64,000 nucleotides of DNA from assembly GCA_047967505.1 (NCBI GenBank), contig CM106539.1; one strand, 5' to 3'. Within the stretch, counting starts at the first letter, position 1. Every line of letters starts with the position of its first letter. The notes beneath the pieces were generated by a model. It ran no database searches, was not told where the DNA came from, and was given only the letters and a program-made list of their open reading frames with translations. This document shows positions 55,541 through 64,000 of this stretch, piece after piece. Both the position numbers and the translations under genes were made by a program. This DNA comes from Dipteris shenzhenensis. Taxonomy: Eukaryota > Polypodiophyta > Polypodiopsida > Gleicheniales.

Positions 55541-58460
55541 TCAGCCATCATGTTCCTCAATACCAATGTCCTCAATGCCAGGGCTAATGCCAAGCCCTTG
55601 ACTACTAGGGTCCTGACTAATAGGCTGCTCTAAGATAGTACCAATGTCCTCAATGCGCCCTTGACTACCAGGGTCCTGACTAATAGGCTACTCTAAGACT
55701 CGAGTCTCAGTAGTAGGGTCCTGCTAGTATCATCCTGCCTCTAGTAGTTTGCTCTTCAGTTCCAAGCACCTAATTATAAGGCTGCTCTAGAGTCTCATGA
55801 CCAAGTTCTTGGTGAGTAGGGTCTTAGCTACTAGGTTCCTGACTAGTAGGCTACTCTGGAGTCTGTAAGGTCATGGTTGAAGAACCATCTATGCCTCCTG
55901 GTAACTCCTCCTGGTCATGCTTTACCTCGTCCATACCTTCTTGGGTAAGGCTTCCTTGCTTGATCGACTTGCATGTCCTTCACCCAAGATCAAGGGTGCC
56001 TTCCTCACTTTTAATTTCAAGGGAAGTGCTTCCATCTCTTTAGCCTTATCTTTTCCTACGACATGCTGTACTACTACTTCTTACTGCCACACGCCTTCTC
56101 GTATGATGAGTGGAACCTCCTTGACTCTAGTTGACACTTGATCACCCTTATTCTTTGTGTGGATTTCTTCTTGGCGTAAGTCATCGGATGTAGAGCTTTC
56201 ATCCTCATCATCACCTGAGCTAGAATCATCACCCTCAGACTCACTACCCTCTTCTTTGACATTTTCCTCTTCAAAGAAGGTAGTGCAACCGTAATATGTG
56301 TCAAAGAACTCAATCTGATGGGGGGTATCAATGACATTTACATTTCTACCTTGGTGTAGCAATTTCTTAGCAGCAAAACCCATTTGATACAATGCTACTT
56401 CCCACCCATCATTCAATAAATTCTTTGTCATCTCTAGTATCACATAAAGATCCATCGGCTTTCTGTAATCCGCCATTGCTGCATTAAGCTTAACCTTATT
56501 GTCCTCAAAGTAATGAAGCTCGAGAGTCCTTAAAGGAATTTCGATTAGATTGCCACCACCCCTGGATAAGAAGCACATCAAGAAAGGCTGCAAGACTTGA
56601 ATGGTAGTGCCTTCCAAGACAGTCATATGATTGCGTAGGACTATACCATGGTATACTTTTGAAAGTAAATACCCAAATGCAAGTGCCAACTTGCATACAA
56701 GGCATCCCTTTGTGATTCTGTCATGAACAGGACCAACGTTGATCTTTTCTTATCTGCCACCGGGACCTTCTATGATAAACCATGCAAGTTCAACTATCCA
56801 TGACACTACAAGGTCTTGTAATTCATCTATGAAAAATACACATGGCTTCTCCCAAGTATGAATGCTCATTGTTATTAAATGCTCTGTATCAATGCGATTG
56901 ATGTGTGCAAAATTTGTATCATTCTCTGATAGCAAGATATCATAGGAGAAGCTGAATGGAGAACCATCATCTAAACCACCAATTGCTCTACCTTGAGCAG
57001 TGGACTACAAGGCCTTTTTCTTGATGTCCATATATTCTGTCTCAACAACCTTTGGCATTTTAGCTCTTAGATCCTTTGTTGGTGTGGCATCTGTATCCAT
57101 TGAATCCAACCACTTTCTAGCCCATGTCTTATCAAGGAATTGACCTAGGCTAAGTGCTTTCTTCTTATCCACATCAATTGACTTGCCAACTAACTCATTA
57201 TCAAATTTCAATGAAAACAATAGTGCCGAGAGAGCATCCTCACTTTGAATCATTTGGGTGACCACTTCATCCAAGTTGCTATGCTTGCTCTTCTTTCCAA
57301 AGAAGCAGTCACCGCTTAGGATCTTCTTGCATACTTCTTGTGTTATTGCATCCAAAACAAACCTTAATGCTCTCCACCAAACAATAGACATCGGTTTCAT
57401 TATTTCTTTCCTCTGAGTTGCAATGTGCTCTGGTGCCTCGAAGGATATCTTTCCTATTTCATATGCTTGGCAAACATCCACCATGCTTTGAAACACTGAG
57501 TCCTCATGGAAGACAATGCAAGTAACATCCCTGTATCTTACAACGGCGGTGTTCAAATCCTTTGCCTCAACCTTATTACTTGGTATGCATTGCGTATTGC
57601 TTACAACACCTTTCAAACATCTATAGAACCGAGTCCTCTTTGCCATGTACTTAGATGTAGGTCTCCTACCCTTCACTATTTGTGGCTTTCCACAGCCCAC
57701 CCATAACTCCCTTGCCTTTATCAGGATCTCAGAAAGAGAAGAGCTTTTTTTAAACCTAAATGGAGCAGAATTCAACCTTTTTGATTCTAAAATGTACTTC
57801 GAGTCATCGTTAAATATGCATACATGACAAATGACCCATTGAAACTTTCCATCCACTCAATCTATGGTAAGTTTCCTTTTCTTCCCTCATCAAGGGTGTT
57901 CTTACAAGTTTCACAAAAGTGTTGCCCATCAATGGGCTCAAACCTGCATCTTTCCAAGAATCTATTCTTTGCCAACATGTATCTCTTCTCGATGTTAGTC
58001 CCATATTGGCTTTGGTACAAAGCCTCTCCATGAATAAAGTCACTCCTTCTAAAGTTCTCAAAAGCATCAAGAAAGTCCACGTGCTTTTGAAATGTGACAT
58101 TAGGCAATGTAGGATCACCTTCTTAAAGTCTCTTAGGTGCCATAGGGTGAAGAGTGATATTAGTGGCAACTAAAGTTCTTGATTTCCTCGTATCTTCATG
58201 CAATTTGCGTGAAAATGTCTTATCTAGCTTTCTTTGATTTGTGAACAACGAAGTTGGATCAATAAGCATTGTGTCCATGTTGAATTGTGAAAATCCCCAA
58301 ATGTACCCCTCATCCTCTGGAGGATGTAAGTCTGCCACACTTATAGAAAAATCTGCGAGACTTGTATCTTCTTCTTGCGGATCCTCCTGATCATCACTAT
58401 CTAATTTTTTGCTTGGTTTTAAATAACTTGCACTTGAACAATCTACACATGGAGTAGGAG
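55541..58460 (-). pseudogene. Degenerate ~950-codon gene of unknown family
   Basis: A coherent coding path runs down the minus strand. 58460-58123 is an acidic start, then DLHPPEDEGYIWGFSQFNMD. After a shift, 58107-57862 ends in CRFEPIDGQHFCETCKNTL, a CxxC. The main frame 57856-56081 opens WVICHVCIFNDDS. Four segments in the main frame are separated only by a TAG near 57002 and a TAA near 56750. They include WWRALRFVLDAITQEVCKKI, VCKLALAFGYLLSKVYHGIV and a very acidic tail with E/D/S runs. After one more stop and a shift the frame carries imperfect repeats of LEQPISQDPSSQG and IEDIG and ends at TGA 55541-55543. The frame extends above 58460 with a stop near 58525. I do not recognise the family; it could be a plant lineage-specific gene or a transposon-borne one. 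Confidence 0.6.
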
Positions 58461-59099
58461 TTATTTTGGCTCTCTGTCTAGGAATAGCTGTGGAACTTGA
58501 ATCTGCTCCACGATCACTCCTTCTTGTTCATGTAGTTGTAGCAATCAATGGTGTAGGTACAGTTGGAGATACTATAGATACTGCAGCAAATATTGTAGTT
58601 ACTCTTGCCAGAGATACCGTAGTTATCGCCACAGATATTGGTGGTACAACTTGAGGCTACATGTTATAGATGGTGTACTTACTGCTGCTGAAGATACAAC
58701 ACCACCACTTGGAAATGCATCCCAAATTTTCTTCAATGCTTCTAGGCACTAAGTAATTCTTGGGATCCTTCAATTGAATCTGGTAAGGGCTTCAAGAAGT
58801 GCTTGTGCACCTGAGGTGTCCACTAGGGTTTATCGTATGGTACCACGTGAGTGTAAGGGAGGGGGGTTATATAAGGGAAGGAAGGTACATTTTATAAGGT
58901 AAGGTCTTGTAAATAGGGGGTAGATAAGGGGAATTTTCATATATTTATTGCATGTAGGTGACGTCTCCTTATTACTACTAGCGAATCCCTCGTGCTTGTG
59001 TGTAACTCATAACTTGTAGACACATCGTCATTCTCCCCTTTGCACACAACTTCTATCAAATTATTTTCTTTAATGTTGATGGTTGAGACCATGCCACTG
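58461..59099. other. Upstream flank of the unknown gene, partly open on the minus strand
   Basis: The minus-strand frame of the unknown gene stays open to about 58640 apart from one TGA, with a hydrophobic valine/threonine-rich stretch (VSLARVTTIFAAVSIVS). Either this is its N-terminus or chance. Nothing else is recognised. Confidence 0.35.
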
Positions 59100-59715
59100 T
59101 GATGCCAAAAATTGATATATTTTATTTGGCATTGGTATTGTTTTCTTCTATGTTTGATAAGAGTTTGAGTATTAAGTGATAGCCTAGCGGCTCTCACTTA
59201 TTTCTATTTTCTAAGATATTGTATGGGATTGAGAGGTTGAGTGGAATGGATCATTACAGATACCATAGGTATGAATTATAAATACCTCGGTATGGGGTGA
59301 GAGTTATTTGTCTATAAAATACTATGGGGTTTTTAGAAAATAGGAAGAGTGAGTCATCTAAAGAGGTGGACTCATGTCCATGTGTTCCAATAATATAAGA
59401 GAGATCACATGCCAAGCATGTGGAAGGCATTTGGAGGAGTGTGGAGTCAAGAGGAATCCTTCTAGAATTCCTATGTGGAATAAGGAGGATGTGGACATAT
59501 GGAAAAGAGAGGGTCCCTATGGACTCCATGTGGGGAGACTCTTGACTTTCTCAATATTTTAAGAGTCTTGAGCATCTTTTGATGGGACACATGGCAAGAG
59601 TAGCCAAAAAGAACATGGATGGTGACATATGGCCTTATGTAATTGATGGGGAAAGGAATCTACATGCAGCAATTGTAAATGGGTGAAGGAGGGTGACAAA
59701 ATCTCTATAAAAGGA

Positions 59716-59733
59716 GCCCTCCTCTCCCTTGTT
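59716..59733 (+). promoter_or_regulatory. TATA box in repeat B copy 1 (also 62139 in copy 2)
   Basis: CTATAAAAGGAGCCCTCC is a canonical TATA box context, kept unchanged in copy 2 at about 62139-62156. It is followed about 30 bases on by TCTCTTCCACCATTAGGCC in both copies. Confidence 0.6.
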
Positions 59734-61052
59734 TAACATCTCTTCCACCATTAGGCCTCATGTTGCTGTAGCTCTAGTCTCCTCAAGCCTCTTCCGTGAG
59801 CCTTCTCTCCCTCTTGTAGATATTCTCTTATGTAGACTCTTGAGTCCATCTCTCTCTACTTCATTCTCTCTCTATGAGTAGTCTTAGAGTTTCCGCTCCC
59901 TCTTGTACGTATAAAACTTCTTCTTCTCCCTTGTGTTTGTAGTATTTTGAGTTGCATTAGAGTGGAGTCTCACTCTATTGGTAATGAAAGTCACTTCATG
60001 TTCTCTCTCTTGAGTGTCTCTTCCCTTTTTTCCATTGCTTTCTCTTCCAAAGTGCTCACAAGTGTTGTCTATTTTATTACTCATTGCGCATACATGGTTT
60101 ATCTATTTCCCAAGTCACAAAGGGGGCTCTTTCTTCCCTCCTAGGAGACCTCTATGGGACTTGGATCATTGATGAATTCTAAGCATGGAGGTAGTATTCT
60201 CCCAAGTCGGCACTAGAAGAAGGAGTAGGTGTTTTTCATGATAGTTTGATCCCCTGTTAGTATTTTGTTCATAACTTTTCGCTCGGTGTTTCGATTTAGA
60301 TGAAGCTTATATCAATGCGAAGCTCTCTTCAAGGAGCATCATCTTATATCTTTAATTATTATATTAGATGTCAAACCAAAAATTTATGACTCTCTGTGTG
60401 TGACTATTTCTTTTTCAGATAGTTTTTACCCCCGTCCAATAAACTATCCATATCTTTCCGAGCGCTTCTCTGTTTCTTATGAAACTTATATCAAATGATG
60501 CCCATTTCAAGGCACATCTCAATATGTTTTTAAATATTTGATATCATGTCTTTATTGAAAGTTATGGGTGTTTTAAGGTAATTGTAAAGGTATCTATGAA
60601 GGAGGTGCAATATTTCCTAGGAACCTACCCATCCAACCCAATCATCCCCTTCAAACTCCTCAATATATATCAGTTCATGTCATGTTGAGCCGCAAGATCT
60701 TCTTTTAACAACATATCGCTCTTCTCTTTGGTGTAGACCAGCTTGCTGAGATTATGGCCTCCGCTGATCCTTTCCTTCTCCCTATGCTTGAGTACATCAC
60801 TTGGGATGTTACCATTTTCATTCTCATATAAGGGAGGATAGTATGGTGTGGTCTCTTAGTATAAAAGCTTCTTTTTAATGTCCCCTTCCTAGTGATGAAT
60901 TTCTCTATCACTCAATTTGAAACCAGTAGGAAGTGAAGAGCTGCATGAAGTTTATTACCCCCAACTTCATGTCACATCTTTTTGGTGGAGATGCCAGGTA
61001 CATTTGGTATTGGATTCATCCCACCTTACTAAATGGTCTCAGGTTTACTTGA

Positions 61053-61250
61053 TTGCATGTTATGCCTAGTATAGGCATGTTTTTTGATGTGATAAAGAAG
61101 ATGCCTGAAAGAACTCCGTTAGAAGAGATTGCAGCCTATTTAAGAGAACTAGAAGATTGTGAAGGTGATGCTCAAGCTATTCGTATGGTCATCATGATCA
61201 TATTCTTTACGTTTACACTCTTGAATATGTTGGTGAATCAACAACACTAA
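61053..61250 (+). CDS. Small conserved membrane-type ORF, copy 1
   Basis: 65 codons: a charged N-terminal half (IKKMPERTPLEEIAAYLREL and EDCEGDAQAI) and a hydrophobic segment (VIMIIFFTFTLLNMLV) ending NQQH. It matches the 67-codon ORF at 63508, which keeps the frame despite base changes, and the decayed 41233-41364 copy. Family and role are unknown. It may be a retroelement accessory ORF, since gypsy RNase H follows at 61309. It could instead be a C-terminal piece of a larger broken protein. Confidence 0.5.
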   Translation: MHVMPSIGMFFDVIKKMPERTPLEEIAAYLRELEDCEGDAQAIRMVIMIIFFTFTLLNMLVNQQH

Positions 61251-61308
61251 CAGCAGGCACAATGATAGATTGGGGATTGTTTCATGCACTAGTAGCTGAC
61301 AGCTTACA

Positions 61309-61500
61309 GAGGTGGAAACAAGGTATGAAGAAATGGAGCAGCAAGCCCTCTCTTTGGTGTTTTCAGTCAGAAAGTTTTTCTCTTATTTATTACCTCAGCC
61401 ATTTTTCATCCTTACCTCTCAGTCTGTATCAGCATATCTAGTTCACAAGCCTAATCCTGGGGGGAGATTTGCAAAATGGTTGTCATAGCTTCAAGAGCTC
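61309..61500 (+). pseudogene. Ty3/gypsy RNase H remnant
   Basis: Reads RYEEMEQQALSLVFSVRKFF, then SYLLPQPFFILTSQSVSAYL, VHKPNPGGRFAKWLS, a TAG and LQEL. This matches the gypsy RNase H block E...AL..V..V.KFRHYLL....F...TDH..L.YL...P...GR.ARW...LQE. The catalytic DH is replaced by SQ, so it is dead. It lies between the two copies of repeat B. Confidence 0.75.
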
Positions 61501-61534
61501 TTTCTCTTGTCACTGAAAATACCACTAGGTAGTG

Positions 61535-63746
61535 TGATGCCAAAAATTGATATTTTTAATTTGGCATTGGTATTGTTTTTCTCTATGTTTGATAAGAGTT
61601 TGAGTATCAAGTGATAGCCTAGCAACTCTCACTTATTTCTATTTTCTATGATATTGTATGGGATGGAGAGGATGAGTGGAATGGGTCATTGTAAATACCA
61701 TAGGTATGAATTATAAATACCTTGGTATGGGGTGAGAGTTATTTGTGTATGGGATATTATGGAGTTTTTTAGAAAATAGGAAGGGTGAGTCATATAAAGA
61801 GGTGGGCTCATGTCCATGTGTTCCAATAATATAAGAGAGGCCACATGCCAAGCATGTGAAAGGCATGTGGAGGAGTGTGAAGTCAAGAGGAATCCTTCTA
61901 GAACTCCTATGTGGAATAAGGAGGATGTGGACATGTGGAAAAGAGAGGGTCCCTATGGGCTCCATGTGAGAAGACTCTTGACTTTCTCAATATTTGAAGA
62001 GTCTTGAGCATCTTGTGATGGGACACATGGCAAGAGTAGCCAAAAAGGACATGGATGGTGACATACGTGCTTATGTGATTGATGGGGAAAGGAATCTACA
62101 GGCAGCAATCGTAAATGGGTGAAGGAGGGTAACAAAATCTCTATAAAAGGAGCCCTCCTCTTCCTTGTTCAAAAATCTCTTCCACCATTAGGCCTCATGT
62201 TACTATAGCTCTAGTCTCCCCAAGCCTCTTCCATGAGCCTTCTCTCCCTCTTGTAGATATTCTCTTATGTAGACTCTTGAGTCTATCTCTCTCTAGTTTA
62301 TTCTCTCTCTATGAGTAGTCTTGGAGCTTCCGCTCCCTCTTGTATGTATGAAACCTCTTCTTCTTTATTGTGTTTGTAGTGTTGGAGTGGATTCTCACTC
62401 TATTTGTAATGAAGGTCACTTCAGGTTCTCTCTCTCTTGAGTGTCTCTTCCCTTTTCTTTCTTTCAAAGCCTTAAAAGTTCTTTCTATTCGGCTACTCAC
62501 TGTGCACACATGGTCCAACTATTTCCCGAGCCACCATGCAAACTTCTTCCCCTCTTCTAGGCAAAATCTAGGAAGGGTGGATCGTTGATGAAGGTGGAGT
62601 TTTGAGGGAGCATCCTGCTCAGGCGAAATTAGCCTGGGTGGAGGGCAGTTTTCATAACGGTTTGACCCCCTGTTAGTGTTTTGCTCATAACTTTCTGCTC
62701 GATAGTCCGATTGTAATGAAATTTATATCAGCGTGAAGCTCTATTTAAGACGCATGTTTGTATATGATCAGATCTTGAATTAAATACTGCTACAAAAAGT
62801 TATGATTCTCTGTGTCTGACAGTCTGTTTTCATGATAGTTTTTACCCCCTTCCAGTAATCTGTCCATATCTCTTCAACCATCTGTCTGTCTTCAATGAAA
62901 CTCATATCAGCACGAAGCCCATCTCAGCATCTCTTTGTTTGCTTGAATCTCTGATATTATGTCTCTACTGAAAGTTATAGGCCTCTGTGTCTAATGATAG
63001 TTTGTAGAGTGTTTTGAGCTAAGTGTAAAGGTGTCTATGAAGGAGGTGTAATGTTTCCTCGAAATCTACCTATCCGACCCAACCAGCCCCTTCAAACTCC
63101 TCGATATATATCAATTCATGTCATGTTGAGCCACAAGATCTTCTTTTAACAACGTATCACTCTTCTCTTTGGTGCAGACCGGCGGCTCGCTGAGATTATG
63201 GCCTCTGCTGATCCTTTCCTTCTCCCTATGCTTGATTACAACATCACTTGGGATGTTACCATCTTCATTCTCATCTGAGGGAGGAAAGTATGGTGTGGTA
63301 TATTGGCATAAAAGCTTCTTTCTAATGTCCCATTCTCAATGATAAATATCTTTGTCAGTCAATTCAAAAGCAGCAGGAAGTGAAGAGGTGCGTGAAGTTT
63401 ATTACCCCCAACTTCATGTCACATCTTTTGGTGGAGACGCCGGGTACGTTTGGTATTGGATTCATCCCACCTTACTAAATGGTCTCGGGTGTCCTTGATT
63501 CCATGTTATGCCTAGAAGAGGCATGTGTTTTGATGAGATAAAGAAGATGCCTGAAAGAACTCTGTTAGAAGAGATTGCAACCCGTTTAAGAGAACTTGAA
63601 GATTGTGAAGGTGATGCTCAAGCTATTCGCATAGTCACCATGATCATATCCTTTATGTTTGCACTGTTGAATATGTTGGTGAATCAACAACGCCAGCAGC
63701 AGGCACAATGATAGATTGGGGATTGTTCCATGCACTGGCAGCTTGG
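61535..63746 (+). repeat. 2.2 kb direct repeat B, copy 2
   Basis: Collinear with 59100-61296 at a spacing of about 2435-2455 bases, with moderate divergence. It contains the same TATA box and the small ORF at 63508. Confidence 0.85.
63508..63711 (+). CDS. Small conserved membrane-type ORF, copy 2
   Basis: 67 codons. MPRRGMCFDEIKKMPERTLL opens it, LRELEDCEGDAQAIRIV follows, then a hydrophobic MIISFMFALLNMLV and a glutamine-rich end NQQRQQQAQ. Compared with copy 1 the frame is preserved although about one base in ten differs, which hints at (past) selection. A transmembrane or membrane-tail function is suggested only by composition. Confidence 0.5.
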   Translation: MPRRGMCFDEIKKMPERTLLEEIATRLRELEDCEGDAQAIRIVTMIISFMFALLNMLVNQQRQQQAQ

Positions 63747-64000
63747 TGTGAAGAAGAGTTGAGTCTTTGGGTAGTTTTCGACTATAACAGTGGAGTGGTG
63801 ATTCTTAATGCCTTCAACTGCTTTTGCTATGCAAATGATGAAGAGTACAATATCTTGAAGCTTTATGTGCACTTTCTATTGTGAGAAGGGTGATTCTAGA
63901 ATGCATGTATACACAATGCTTTCATGGTGCTGGTTGGTCACTTATTTTTGAAGATTTTGTTGAGGATCACATTGTGGAGGGTTTTTAGCAAGTAGTTATG
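63747..64000. other. Window end, nothing recognised
   Basis: Unique sequence after repeat B. No coding or repeat feature is seen. Confidence 0.5.

Larger units (their letters stand above)
59100..61296 (+). repeat. 2.2 kb direct repeat B, copy 1
   Basis: Begins TGATGCCAAAAATTGATAT, with TGCCAAA...TTTGGCA forming a dyad at the end, and matches 61535-63746 along its length. It carries a TATA-type CTATAAAAGGAGCCCTCC (59716-59733), pairs of internal repeats (CATAACTTTTCGCTCGG-type, 60270 and 60450), and the small ORF at 61053. LTR-like in having a promoter and TG start, but the right end has no clear CA and no primer site follows. Confidence 0.85.

Overview
This window looks like nuclear DNA from a large, retrotransposon-rich land-plant genome. 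Spliced genes, chloroplast-type targeting, nested LTR retrotransposons with methionyl-tRNA primer sites, microsatellites and long intergenic stretches all point that way. The only gene that looks intact is a thiamine thiazole synthase (THI1/THI4) on the minus strand at 15722-16924. It has one intron and encodes about 355 residues. Just past its stop codon, on the same strand, is a near-consensus TPP riboswitch aptamer (15494-15581). Angiosperms usually carry this aptamer in the 3' UTR of THIC rather than THI1, so its presence here suggests a gymnosperm or another non-flowering lineage. That placement is inference.

Layout. 1-15400 is intergenic: a long degenerate array built on GGA-N7-TCC (3165-5610), a weak gag-like remnant (about 5630-6360), a TG microsatellite duplicated with its flank (7332-7860), and local tandem duplications at 9848-10560 and 13610-14400. 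15400-17050 is the THI1 locus. 17440-20925 is a 3.5 kb almost pure purine tract with a ~1.19 kb higher-order period. A strongly pyrimidine-rich stretch follows (21420-23060), and the pair is bracketed by a ~230 bp direct repeat at 20926 and 23652. 24795-34768 is a coiled-coil/RING-H2 gene remnant cut inside its last zinc-binding motif by a young, nearly complete Ty1/copia element (25633-34185). That element has 257 bp LTRs differing at 4 positions and itself carries a 1.1 kb foreign, LTR-like insert. 35718-49130 holds two related Ty3/gypsy copies on the minus strand. The first has an internal ~0.9 kb inversion and the second a ~1 kb internal deletion; a mosaic region between them carries RNase H, zinc-knuckle and small-ORF remnants. 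49610-55109 is an older copia element whose 718 bp LTRs differ by very roughly a tenth; it split a local tandem array. 55541-58460 is a decayed reading frame of unknown family (minus strand) with tandem peptide repeats at its C-terminus. 59100-63746 is a 2.2 kb direct repeat pair around a gypsy RNase H remnant; both copies encode the same ~65-residue membrane-type ORF, and a decayed relative of it lies at 41233-41364.

Function. Only THI1 and its riboswitch form a recognisable unit: the enzyme makes the thiazole half of thiamine and the aptamer senses the end product TPP, giving feedback on the mRNA 3' end. Nearly everything else is mobile DNA and its decay products. All calls were made by reading the sequence; no database search was run.
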